Assembly: GCA_947488175.1 (NCBI GenBank)
Contig: CANKYO010000008.1
Location: 1 to 64,000 of the forward strand
Direction: 5' to 3'
Length of the DNA stretch: 64,000 nucleotides
DNA from: an uncultured Paracoccaceae bacterium
Lineage (GTDB): Bacteria > Pseudomonadota > Alphaproteobacteria > Rhodobacterales > Rhodobacteraceae
This document shows, one piece after another, positions 45,630 to 54,070 of the stretch. The position numbers and the translations under genes are program-made. Position 1 is the stretch's first letter; each line of letters opens with the position of its first letter. Under the pieces are notes generated by a model. The model made no database searches, was not told where the DNA came from, and saw nothing but the letters and a program-made list of their open reading frames with translations.

Positions 45630-46174
45630 TACAACGCCCCATCCGCGCTTGGCGCGGCAGCAGTTGTGGTCTCGTAGGATGAAATCAAATGTGAAAGACC
45701 TTGCAGTGCTTCGTCGTGCCCAGGCAAGACCGAAAGCGCTTCGAAGGCGATCTCGATGCTCTCCTCATTGGCCGGCAAGGACTTTATGCAAAGCGCGATT
45801 TCACCCCAATATAGGGTGTTCGTTGGGTCATCGTGGCAAATGCTGTGTAACAAGGACGCTCTGCTTTGCGAATCGTAGCCGGCCCGCGCGGCTTCCAATA
45901 TAACCCTCAGCGCGCTCACCCTCTGGATCTCATTTTTCACTACCGAACGCGCATAGTAGATTGCCATTTCATGATCTTCGTCGCGCGCCAAGGTCCAAGC
46001 CGTGGCCAGATTTGCGCGAGCGACAGCTTCAAAAAACCTCCTGATATCTGGTGCATCAGGAAATTCGGCTAGTAAGGCCTGAGCAAATTCATATGCGCGC
46101 ACCTTTTCGTTGTTGCGAAACAGATTTTGCGCTTCTCGCAACCGCGCTCTATAGATCGGGATGTCTGTACTCAT
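45629..46174 (-). CDS. TPR-like helical protein, first gene of the kpsM operon
   Basis: 181 residues, wholly helical by composition, no signal peptide. Repeating 34-residue-like helices are visible (YRARLREAQNLFRNNEKVRAYEFAQALLAEFP in part; ANLATAWTLARDEDHEMAIYYA; IEIAFEALSVLPGHDEALQGL), suggesting tetratricopeptide repeats. It shares one base with the permease start. A scaffold or adaptor for the altered transporter is the simplest inference; no family named. Confidence 0.6.
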   Translation of the reverse strand: MSTDIPIYRARLREAQNLFRNNEKVRAYEFAQALLAEFPDAPDIRRFFEAVARANLATAWTLARDEDHEMAIYYARSVVKNEIQRVSALRVILEAARAGYDSQSRASLLHSICHDDPTNTLYWGEIALCIKSLPANEESIEIAFEALSVLPGHDEALQGLSHLISSYETTTAAAPSADGAL

Positions 46175-46291
46175 GAGACGAAGTTAACTGGACCTTTTGA
46201 AGTTTTCCATCATTGCCGTTAACTTGTATCATTTGCGCAAAGTATAAGGTCGACTGACGCTGATCAACATGCCCCGAAAAGAAGATAGCCA

Positions 46292-47083
46292 ATGACAAGC
46301 GACACGCCTCTGGTAACGATCGTGACGCCGACATTTAACAGTGCAGCCTATATTTCCGAAACATATAACAGCATCTTTTCACAAACAGCAGCCCGTTGGG
46401 AGTGGCGTGTTGTGGATGATGCCTCGCAGGATGAGACAGTGAAAATCCTCACGGGAATCGCTGCAAAGGACGGTCGCGTGTTTGTTGAGGTACAGCCAAA
46501 AAACATGGGCGCAGGCGAGGCACGTAATCGGGCGATCCGGGCGGCTCAGGGCCGATTTATTGCTTTTCTTGATGCGGATGATCTCTGGGAACCTGAGAAG
46601 TTGGCAACACAAACTGCAACGATGATGGAAACAGGCGTGGGATTGACCTATGCCGCGTACAACATTGTTGATGATCGAGGTGCATATCTGGGACATGTCA
46701 ATGTACCTGGCTGCATAACCTACAAGACCTTGCTCAAACGGAATGTTATCGGCTGCCTGACAGCAATGTATGATACCCAAGTCTTTGGCAAAGTTGAAAT
46801 GTCGACTGCGCGCAGACGTCAGGATTACGGCCTATGGCTCAAACTGCTGCGCGCAGGTGATAAGGCCCAAGCGGTTCCTGGTACATTGGCAACCTACCGA
46901 CGTCGTTCAACATCACTATCTGCCAATAAGCTTCAGGCAGCAGTTGGGACATGGCGCGTCTACCGGCAAATGGAAGAATTGGACCTGATCAAGAGTAGCT
47001 ATTACTTCATGTACTATCTGGTCGGTACTGCTTGGCGAAGACTTGAGCAGAGAACCGCCCGAAAAAACCACCATCAGTCTTGA
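46292..47083 (+). CDS. family 2 glycosyltransferase
   Basis: 263 residues, GT-A fold. N terminus VTIVTPTFNSAAYISETYNS, WRVVDDASQDETVKIL (nucleotide-binding Asp), and FIAFLDADDLWEPEKLA with the D-x-D metal motif. The acceptor half contains RRRQDYGLWLKLLRAG, the family's catalytic E/QD-W/Y region as Q-D-Y. Cytoplasmic or membrane-edge enzyme adding one sugar. It is divergent from the TPR/kpsMT operon and ends at the edge of a decayed stretch. Confidence 0.92.
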   Translation: MTSDTPLVTIVTPTFNSAAYISETYNSIFSQTAARWEWRVVDDASQDETVKILTGIAAKDGRVFVEVQPKNMGAGEARNRAIRAAQGRFIAFLDADDLWEPEKLATQTATMMETGVGLTYAAYNIVDDRGAYLGHVNVPGCITYKTLLKRNVIGCLTAMYDTQVFGKVEMSTARRRQDYGLWLKLLRAGDKAQAVPGTLATYRRRSTSLSANKLQAAVGTWRVYRQMEELDLIKSSYYFMYYLVGTAWRRLEQRTARKNHHQS

Positions 47084-47195
47084 GATACCCTCTGCAGGGG
47101 TTTCCAGACACACTTGATATTTGCTCTCAGTTGGCGCTATTGGCGGCTGATTTCGGCCCCTCGCCAACCGCATGAAGAGCCGAATAGATATCCGC

Positions 47196-47730
47196 TTATA
47201 TTGTCGCTTTTGCGATCTCTGCATCGCGTGCTGTGCCATAGTGTGGCAGGTCCGCTTCGGTCCTGCCATGGGCGGCCATCAACGTGCCGCGGAAATATGC
47301 AATATGTGCGGTCTCCTCAATATTCTCTGCCAGATATTACGCTGCGATCAGCGTCTTGCAAGCGCCGATCGTGCCGTGATTGGCCAGTACGGTGGCGCGG
47401 ATGCTGGTATCCTTGAAGACGGGTATCATCTCCACGTTCGTTTGTAACCCCCCATCGGATGACAGCGGCATAAGCGGCATGCGCCCTATTTTCTCGATTG
47501 TCTGGACCGTCAAGCACTATATCTCAAGCCCAGCACTGGCAAATCCGGTTACCCAAGGGCTGTAGCAGTGAACGATAGCATTGATGTCATCGCGGATGCG
47601 GTCAAGGTTAAGGTGGAAGGCCATGTCTTTGGGCGGCTTCAACCCTTTGGCCGATGACACGACTTTGCCGTCGAGTTGAACCAACTGCTGATTGTCCCTT
47701 GTGCACTCCCTGACCCCACGCCACCCATTT
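47196..47730 (-). pseudogene. decayed class II aldolase/adducin-family gene
   Basis: On the minus strand one frame reads LDGKVVSSAKGLKPPKDMAF, HLNLDRIRDDINAIVHCYSP, IPVFKDTSIRATVLANHGTI and ENIEETAHIA. That is the order of class II aldolases, with the zinc His motifs H-C-Y-S-P and N-H-G-x-x-x (usual H-x-H is changed to H-C-Y). The frame is broken by TAG at 47519-47517 and TAA at 47339-47337 and ends in TAA at 47198-47196. The N-terminal part with the phosphate-binding loop is missing upstream of about 47730. Dead gene; the original was probably a fuculose-phosphate-aldolase-like enzyme. Confidence 0.85.
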
Positions 47731-48530
47731 TGTCGGTATGTCCTATTGGCAGGTTTTTGCGATATCGCTGGCTTCGGCTTTCGGGCTACAGTTGGCCTTT
47801 AACGGGCGAGCTGGCAGGTGCGTTTGAGTGTCTCGCCCTTGGGGTATCCATCGCTAACAGGCCAGTTTGGAATGGAATGTGCACTTGGATTCGAACTTGC
47901 TAGCAGCACCAATGGCAGCCTCATTCGGCGTATCGAGATACCCACGCTCGGAGCTGGCCGGATGCGCAGGTCAGTGACCGAGGCATACAGCTCTCCTTGC
48001 GGCTTCGCGTTGCATTTTGGCGCCCGGCTGAATCAGACTGGCATCAATGGCCAAGCGTTGGCTGCGACTGAGACTGAGACTGAGACTTCGTGGATGCGAC
48101 GACCGAGAGTCGTTTCGAACAGATGCCGCCTGCACTCATCGTCAGAGAACAGACCATGGCTGTCGTTTGGAACGTTCAAGCGCTTCTGCACACTGTGATT
48201 GGGATCGAGGCGGCAGGAGCACCCTTAAGCTCGGTTCAGATATACTTCATCGCAAAGTCACCCACATCATATGCCAATGCCGTACCCGACCCGCCGCATC
48301 CAGATTGGAAGTCGGGGGCCGACTACTTCCCTTGTCGAACCTATCGGAAAAATGTCAGGAGTTTACAGGCCGCTCTTGTCGCTAATGTCTGCGGTAAACT
48401 GATAGAACAGGCGGTTCTGAGAAACCTGCCTGACCGCTATACTTTCGGCATAAAACGCCCTATCACCATCGGATAAGGCCAAAATTTTTTAGTACATTTT
48501 ACACCAAGTGTCGCAAAGCAGAATGGTATC
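47731..48530. other. decayed intergenic stretch
   Basis: Short open frames on both strands are cut by stops and none matches a family I know. The longest, 48090-48476 on the plus strand (128 codons), lacks a ribosome site and any motif. The minus-strand run YLDTPNEAAIGAASKFES near 47940-47887 looks coding but is bracketed by stops. Likely the remains of one or more deleted genes. The promoter of the flippase gene at 48531 should lie at the right end. Confidence 0.45.
48066..48087 (+). repeat. short tandem repeat (GACTGA)3 GACT
   Basis: Three and two-thirds copies of a 6-base unit inside the decayed stretch. Being a multiple of three it would not change a frame, and no intact gene contains it. 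Confidence 0.8.
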
Positions 48531-50342
48531 ATGATTAAGACATACGCCAAGGTTCTTTCGCTATTTGACGCTAAAGAACGCCGCGGCTTTTACCTTTTGA
48601 TGCTGATGATGGTTTTTGTGGCCTTTGCAGAAATCATTGGCATCTCATCCGTTTTGATGTTTCTGAACCTTCTGGCTGATCCAGATCGCGTGACCGAAAA
48701 CGCGATGTTGGGCTGGATTTACGAATACTTCGCGTTTCAATCGACCTACGCTTTTCTGATTGCCATGTCGGTGGCCGTATTCTGCATTGTGTTGGCCAGT
48801 CTGGGTGTGAAGGCGCTGAGCGCATTTACATTGATCCGGTTCGCCAACATGCGTGGTTATGCGCTGGCGCGTCGATTGCTTCGTATCTACCTCTACCAGC
48901 CCTACGCGTGGTTCCTGACCAAAAACAGCGCCGAGATTGCGCGGAATGTGCTGAGCGAGATGGATTATCTGGTCTTTACCGTGATCGTTCCGCTGCTGCG
49001 GATCATCGCAGGGACTATATCGGCGCTTGCGATTGTGTGTTTCCTGATCGTTGTCGATCCCTTGGTATCGTTGTTGTCAGCCGGGTTGCTGGGCGGGTCT
49101 TATGCCGCGCTGTATCTGGCTTTGCGCCCGATCATTCACAATGCAGGACGGCGCAGGCTGTTGGCGAGCGACCAGAAGTACAGGATCGTGGGTGAGGCGA
49201 CCGGCGGCTTCAAAGAGGTCAAGTTGATGGGCTTGGAGGAGAATTACACCCGCCAATTCAAAGCACCCGCGCTTGATCATGCAAAGTATGCAGCCCGCAA
49301 CCAGACGCTTGGCGAGTTGCCGCGCTATGCGCTTGAGGCGCTGACGTTTGGCATCATGCTGACCCTCATTCTCGTTTTGCTTCTGCGGAGTAGTGGTGAT
49401 TTGGTCGCTATCATCCCGACGCTTGGTATCTTTGCGTTTGCGGTGATCCGCATTTTGCCGGCGATCCAGCAAATCTACCACAGTCTGGTGTCTGTGCGCG
49501 GTGGCGAAGTATTACTCAACCACATCGTTGATGAATACAACGCAGATTTCCCCATCGAAGTGGCTGATATCGAGGCTGATCAGGCAGCTGATCGACCAGC
49601 TCTGCAATTGAACGAGATGCTGGAACTGCGCGATATCGGGTTTAGCTACGACGAAGCGCAGCGGCAGGCCCTTCATCAGCTGAACATGCAGATCAAGTCG
49701 CGCACAACTATTGGCATCGTCGGTGGTACGGGTGCCGGAAAGACGACGCTGATCGACCTGATCCTAGGCTTGCTTCCCGTACAGGACGGACAAATCTGCG
49801 TCGATGGGGTTGAGATTACGGACGACAACCGGCGTGCCTGGCAAAACACCATCGGATACGTTCCGCAGGAAATCTATCTTGTCGATGACAATATTGCTCG
49901 CAACATCGCCTTTGGTGTTCCGCAAGATCAGATTGACATGAACGCTGTCGAGAAGGCGGCTAAGGTTGCCGCGCTCCATGATTTTGTCGTTGATGAACTG
50001 CCCGAGGGGTATGACACAATGGTGGGTGAAAGGGGTGTGCGTCTTTCTGGCGGTCAGCGCCAGCGCATTGGGATCGCGCGTGCCCTTTATACAAACCCAA
50101 GCCTACTGATCATGGACGAAGCGACCTCCGCGCTCGACAATATCACTGAGCGTGTTGTGATGGAGGCTGTTCACAATATTCGCGCCGACAAGACTGTGAT
50201 CCTGATCGCGCACCGGCTAACAACGGTCAAGGATTGCGACCAAATATACCTGATGGAACATGGTCGGGTTGTGTCGAGCGGAACCTACGATGAACTGGTC
50301 AGTGGCAATGAGACGTTTCGGAAGATGGTGGAAGGCACCTGA
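48531..50342 (+). CDS. ABC exporter/flippase with fused permease and ATPase (PglK/MsbA-like)
   Basis: 603 residues. About six membrane segments fill residues 20-320 (YLLMLMMVFVAFAEIIGISS resembles PglK starts). The ATPase has Walker A GIVGGTGAGKTTL, Q-loop VPQEIYLVDD, signature LSGGQRQRIGIARAL, Walker B LLIMDEATSALD and H-loop IAHRLTT, all intact. PglK flips lipid-linked oligosaccharides across the inner membrane; MsbA flips lipid A core. Next to a sugar transferase cluster the lipid-linked glycan role is favoured. It offers a second glycan export route beside KpsM. Confidence 0.92.
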   Translation: MIKTYAKVLSLFDAKERRGFYLLMLMMVFVAFAEIIGISSVLMFLNLLADPDRVTENAMLGWIYEYFAFQSTYAFLIAMSVAVFCIVLASLGVKALSAFTLIRFANMRGYALARRLLRIYLYQPYAWFLTKNSAEIARNVLSEMDYLVFTVIVPLLRIIAGTISALAIVCFLIVVDPLVSLLSAGLLGGSYAALYLALRPIIHNAGRRRLLASDQKYRIVGEATGGFKEVKLMGLEENYTRQFKAPALDHAKYAARNQTLGELPRYALEALTFGIMLTLILVLLLRSSGDLVAIIPTLGIFAFAVIRILPAIQQIYHSLVSVRGGEVLLNHIVDEYNADFPIEVADIEADQAADRPALQLNEMLELRDIGFSYDEAQRQALHQLNMQIKSRTTIGIVGGTGAGKTTLIDLILGLLPVQDGQICVDGVEITDDNRRAWQNTIGYVPQEIYLVDDNIARNIAFGVPQDQIDMNAVEKAAKVAALHDFVVDELPEGYDTMVGERGVRLSGGQRQRIGIARALYTNPSLLIMDEATSALDNITERVVMEAVHNIRADKTVILIAHRLTTVKDCDQIYLMEHGRVVSSGTYDELVSGNETFRKMVEGT

Positions 50343-50487
50343 AGCTTGGCTGGTTCAGGATCTCCACGAGGCGGGCAGTCAGCGCAACACAAGTTCTGCA
50401 CCGTAGACGGCTGCAACTGGACACCAGTCACCATGTTGCCTAGTCTACATCGCATTAAAACAAGTTTATTATGACTGAAGCCACAAT

Positions 50488-51531
50488 ATGATTTCGTTCA
50501 GACCTTTGCACGGGAAGATACGCAGCCTGTTGCGCCGGCCCATTCCCGATATCCTGTCGAAAGATGCTGATAAATGGGAAGTTGCGCCTGGCGGTCTCAG
50601 TCATGTTCCGCCAGCTTTTTTTTTGCCAGATCAGATCGAGCGCATCAGGGGCACTGAGTTTTCACCACCTGACGCCGTGATCAGGTCTTTTCGCGGTGAA
50701 TTTGATGTGGAGCAGGAGCCGACCTTTGGTTATCGCCTTAATAATGTCGACCTGGTAGATGGGGTACTTTACGCGGACGGGCGGCAGCGGCATTTGCGTG
50801 CGCGCACGTCGAAATCTTTGACCTACGCGGTTCCGACCGATGTGTTGCGTGGCGTGATGTATGAAAGCTGGATCGGCAACCGCTGGTTTGGTACTTGGCT
50901 GCGTCAGGATTGCCTGACACACCTGCTGGCGGAACCGGAAGGTCAAACCGTCACAACCGCGCCACCGCCCAAAGGTCATGTTCCGCGCTACGAAGAATTG
51001 TTGGGTATGAGACCGTTACGCCGACAGTATGTGCATTTCGAAGAGTTGGTGCTGTTCGAAGATTTGCCCAATAACGAAGGAAAAGCAGAACGGGCCCGGG
51101 ATTTACGCAAACGCATATTGGCGGGTCGCGAGGTTGCGCCTTTGCCCGGTGTGTTCATCCTGCGCGGGAGCACAGGTGACGAACGGGTTCTCGAAAACGA
51201 ACGCGAAATTGCCGATCAGTTGGCAGAAACCTATGGGTTTCATGTCCTTGACCCGACGGCGGCGACCGTCGATGAAATTGCAGACGTCTGCGGAGAGGCC
51301 AAAGTCATCGCCGGGATTGAGGGCAGCCATCTCGCGCACGGTCTTGCAACGATGCCACCGGACGCGACGCTATTTGTGATCCAGCCGCCTGAACGTGTTG
51401 TTGCCACGTTGAAGATGGTGACCGACCGACAAGGCCAGAGCTTTGCATTTGTCGTCGCCGAAGGCACCGATACAAGGTTTCGCGTGGATTGGGAGGAGGT
51501 TCAGTGCACGCTGGATCTGCTGCCGCAATGA
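50488..51531 (+). CDS. family 61 glycosyltransferase (DUF563-type)
   Basis: 347 residues. The C-terminal 200 residues carry GT61 features: GVFILRGSTGDERVLENER, FHVLDPTAATVDEIADVC in place of the usual D-P-E-x-x-S-x-x-E-Q, KVIAGIEGSHLAHGL (the G-x-x-G-A-x-L-x-N motif variant) and a final FAFVVAEGTDTRFRVDWEEV. No signal or membrane helix is evident, so it probably acts on the cytoplasmic side. It leads the acetyltransferase/ligase block. Confidence 0.82.
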   Translation: MISFRPLHGKIRSLLRRPIPDILSKDADKWEVAPGGLSHVPPAFFLPDQIERIRGTEFSPPDAVIRSFRGEFDVEQEPTFGYRLNNVDLVDGVLYADGRQRHLRARTSKSLTYAVPTDVLRGVMYESWIGNRWFGTWLRQDCLTHLLAEPEGQTVTTAPPPKGHVPRYEELLGMRPLRRQYVHFEELVLFEDLPNNEGKAERARDLRKRILAGREVAPLPGVFILRGSTGDERVLENEREIADQLAETYGFHVLDPTAATVDEIADVCGEAKVIAGIEGSHLAHGLATMPPDATLFVIQPPERVVATLKMVTDRQGQSFAFVVAEGTDTRFRVDWEEVQCTLDLLPQ

Positions 51532-51640
51532 TACAGGCCCCCCCGATGATCACCCATCGCTTGTCTGAAATGCGCAACGAGCTGCTGTCAAACCGAACTG
51601 TGGCGGCCCAAAATACTTGTCGAATGAAGGCGCCTGTGAA

Positions 51641-52231
51641 ATGTGTCCCGCTGTCGTGGCGACCAAGGTTGGAGGCAACCGCGTGTTCCGAGTGTTGAAG
51701 GGTGATTATGAACGTCATGGGCGGTCTCTGTTCGAGCCCGCATTTGTGTCGTTGGCGATTTACCGGTTTGGTCATTGGGCAATTCACCTTAAGAATCCGG
51801 TGGCCCGCTGGATTGCCAACAAAATATACGCCACCTTCAAAATCTTCATTCTCAACGTGACGAAGGTATGGATTCCGCCGCAGGTCCAGCTGGGCGAGGA
51901 TTTCCACATCATCCACGCAGAGGGCAGTCTGTCGCTGCACCCCGATGTGGTGATCGGGGATCGGTGTGGGGTGATGCATAACGTGACCATTGGGACCAAT
52001 ATGGGCGATGGTGCGCCGGTCATTGGTGATGACGTGTTTATCGGCGTGAATTCCACCGTGCTGGGCAACATCAAGATCGGTGATCGTGTGCGCATTGGTG
52101 CAAACACGGCTGTCAGTACCAACATCCCATCGGATTCCACCGTCATTGGCTCTCCGGCCAAAGTCTATCCGCGTTTGGCTATGTTCGCCAAACCGGCAGA
52201 AAAGCCCGACGACAAGAAAGAAGAGCCGTGA
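51641..52231 (+). CDS. serine-acetyltransferase-like hexapeptide acyltransferase
   Basis: 196 residues from ATG 51641; a TTG at 51617 adds eight residues. The N-terminal helical part (FRVLKGDYERHGRSLFEPAF) and the left-handed beta-helix with HIIHAEGSLSLHPDVVIGD, GVMHNVTIGTN and PVIGDDVFIGVNSTVLGNIKIGD in part are CysE/WcaB-like; the catalytic His is in MHNVTIG. A charged C-terminal tail follows. Clustered with a GT61 and an amino-acyl system, it more likely acetylates a glycan or its aminoacyl group than free serine. Overlaps the ligase gene (GTGA). Confidence 0.85.
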   Translation: MCPAVVATKVGGNRVFRVLKGDYERHGRSLFEPAFVSLAIYRFGHWAIHLKNPVARWIANKIYATFKIFILNVTKVWIPPQVQLGEDFHIIHAEGSLSLHPDVVIGDRCGVMHNVTIGTNMGDGAPVIGDDVFIGVNSTVLGNIKIGDRVRIGANTAVSTNIPSDSTVIGSPAKVYPRLAMFAKPAEKPDDKKEEP

Positions 52232-53799
52232 AGATGACCGGGACGGTTTACAGACTGCTTGCCGATAATCTGCCAGCGAACGCTGAAAAGACAGCGCTTA
52301 TCGATGCGAAGCGTTCGGTGAGTTATGCAGATTTTGTGTTCGAGGCAGATGTGGTGGCTGACTATCTGACGCGGATCGGGGTGCAGTCCGGCGACCGGGT
52401 CATCGTCCATCTTCGCAAGAGCATCGAAGAGGCTGTGGCCATGTTTGGTGCGGCCAAAATCGGGGCCGTCGTCGTCAACGTGAACACGCAATGGACAGCA
52501 GAGCAGCTTGGTTATGTTGCTAAGGACTCTGGCGCGCGGGCCCTGATTACAAATACCACCGCGCTGAAAGGATTGTCTGACGGCAAGATACCAGATGGGC
52601 TCCTCGGTATTCTTGTAGAGGGCAAATCGGGTGCCGAAGGTGCGTATGATCTGTGGAGCGATCAGACTAAAACCGACACATCTGCGGAGGTGGAACAAAC
52701 CGATACCGAGCTGGCGATGATCATCTATACGTCAGGCTCCACCGGAATGCCGAAAGGTGTGATGCTTAGCCATCGTAATATCCGGATCGGTGCGGAAACC
52801 GTTGTTGAATACCTGGGACTGCGTGACACGGACCGTTTGTTGTCGGTTTTACCTTACAGCTTTGATGCGGGGTTGAACCAGTTGACAACCATGTTGTTGA
52901 TCGGAGGCAGCGTGGTGCATCAGCCGGTCGTGATGCCGACCGAGGTTGTGAAGGCGATCCAGACCCACGATGTCACCGGATTTGCGGGGGTGCCGCCTCT
53001 TTGGAACCAGGTCGTCAGACTGCTCGACAACGCGCCATCGGACCTGCCATCACTGCGGTTGATCACGAATACTGGTGGGAAAATCCCACCTGATATCCTC
53101 GAAAAGATGCCAATGGTCTTTCCGGGTGTCGATATCTTTCTGATGTATGGGCTGACCGAGGCGTTCCGATCCACATACCTGCCGCCGGCCAAGTTTGCCG
53201 AAAAGATGGGATCGATAGGCCAAGCGGTCCCCAATTCGCTGGTGTTTGTGATCCAGCACGGCAAAGGCCGCGCCAGGCCGGGCGAGCAAGGCGAACTGGT
53301 GCATGCGGGTCCGCTTGTCAGTCTGGGGTATTGGCAACAGCCGGAACTCAGCCGCGAAAAGATCCGTCCGTGCCCGGAATTGCATGATCTGATTGGCGAC
53401 GCCGATGTCGTCTATAGTGGCGATCTGGTGCGCGTGGATGAAGATGGCGATTTGTGGTTCGTGGGACGCGTGGACGACATGATCAAGACCAGTGGCTTCA
53501 GGCTTAGCCCAACCGAGGTGGAGGACCTGGTATCGCGCAGCGGGCTTGTTGCAGATGTTGTGGCCTACGGAGTAGAGGATCATGATCTGGGTCAGGTGGT
53601 GCACATAGCGGTAACGACGATTGATGATTTTGATCAGGCGGCCCTGACCGGCCATTGCCGCAAGGTTATGCCGCCTTACATGATTCCGCGTCATATCCAT
53701 CACTGGCAGGGTGCCATGCCCCGTACCGCCAGCGGAAAGCTGGACCGCCCCGCCATCATTGCAGAATCGAAGACCCAAAGTCACAATACGGCTTCATAA
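52228..53799 (+). CDS. AMP-forming acyl/amino-acyl ligase (adenylation enzyme)
   Basis: 523 residues from GTG 52228, which overlaps the previous stop; ATG 52234 is an alternative. Complete adenylation set: IIYTSGSTGMPKGVMLSH (A3), MYGLTEAF (A5), YSGDLVRVDEDGDLWFVGR (A7), DDMIKTSGFRLSP (A8) and PRTASGKLDRP with the catalytic Lys (A10). It should activate a carboxylic acid with ATP and load it on the acyl carrier protein encoded 33 bases after its stop. The family overlaps with exosortase-A-associated ligases and with amino-acid ligases such as BtrJ and VinN. Confidence 0.9.
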   Translation: MKMTGTVYRLLADNLPANAEKTALIDAKRSVSYADFVFEADVVADYLTRIGVQSGDRVIVHLRKSIEEAVAMFGAAKIGAVVVNVNTQWTAEQLGYVAKDSGARALITNTTALKGLSDGKIPDGLLGILVEGKSGAEGAYDLWSDQTKTDTSAEVEQTDTELAMIIYTSGSTGMPKGVMLSHRNIRIGAETVVEYLGLRDTDRLLSVLPYSFDAGLNQLTTMLLIGGSVVHQPVVMPTEVVKAIQTHDVTGFAGVPPLWNQVVRLLDNAPSDLPSLRLITNTGGKIPPDILEKMPMVFPGVDIFLMYGLTEAFRSTYLPPAKFAEKMGSIGQAVPNSLVFVIQHGKGRARPGEQGELVHAGPLVSLGYWQQPELSREKIRPCPELHDLIGDADVVYSGDLVRVDEDGDLWFVGRVDDMIKTSGFRLSPTEVEDLVSRSGLVADVVAYGVEDHDLGQVVHIAVTTIDDFDQAALTGHCRKVMPPYMIPRHIHHWQGAMPRTASGKLDRPAIIAESKTQSHNTAS

Positions 53800-53832
53800 C
53801 ACGACCCCTTTCCATTCAAGGACTTATTGCCA

Positions 53833-54069
53833 ATGGCGCTGACTACCCAACAGCTGATTGACTATCTCAAAGAAACACTGAACCTTGATGACGGTATTGA
53901 TGCCGAAACCGAGCTGTTTTCGTCAGGGATACTTGATTCCGTCGCCATGATGAACGTCATCGGATTTGTTGAGGAAACCGCCAGGATCGAAGTACATCCG
54001 GCCGACGTCACCCTGGATAACTTCGACACGCCATCGCGGATTGTTCAGCTTGTCGAAAACCAGTCCTGA
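53833..54069 (+). CDS. acyl carrier protein
   Basis: 78 residues from ATG 53833 (an in-frame TTG is at 53827). The phosphopantetheine site is the Ser at residue 36 in SSGILDSVAMMNVIGFVEE, the D-S-x motif of carrier proteins. Acidic, four-helix pattern. Between a ligase and a PLP decarboxylase it is almost certainly a dedicated carrier, not the fatty-acid one. Stop is one base before the decarboxylase start. Confidence 0.9.
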   Translation: MALTTQQLIDYLKETLNLDDGIDAETELFSSGILDSVAMMNVIGFVEETARIEVHPADVTLDNFDTPSRIVQLVENQS

Positions 54070-54070
54070 A

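Noticed and set aside
47880..47912. tRNA T-arm-like GTTCGAATCC on the minus strand
   Set aside because: No cloverleaf can be folded around it; it is part of a decayed coding-like run.
48090..48476. 128-codon plus-strand frame as a gene
   Set aside because: No motif or ribosome site, and the surroundings are decayed.
47084..48530. insertion sequence or transposase remnant in the decayed stretch
   Set aside because: No DDE motif, terminal inverted repeats or target duplication could be found; the clear remnant is an aldolase.
51489..51698. 69-codon frame between the GT61 and acetyltransferase genes
   Set aside because: It overlaps both neighbours in another frame and has no family features.
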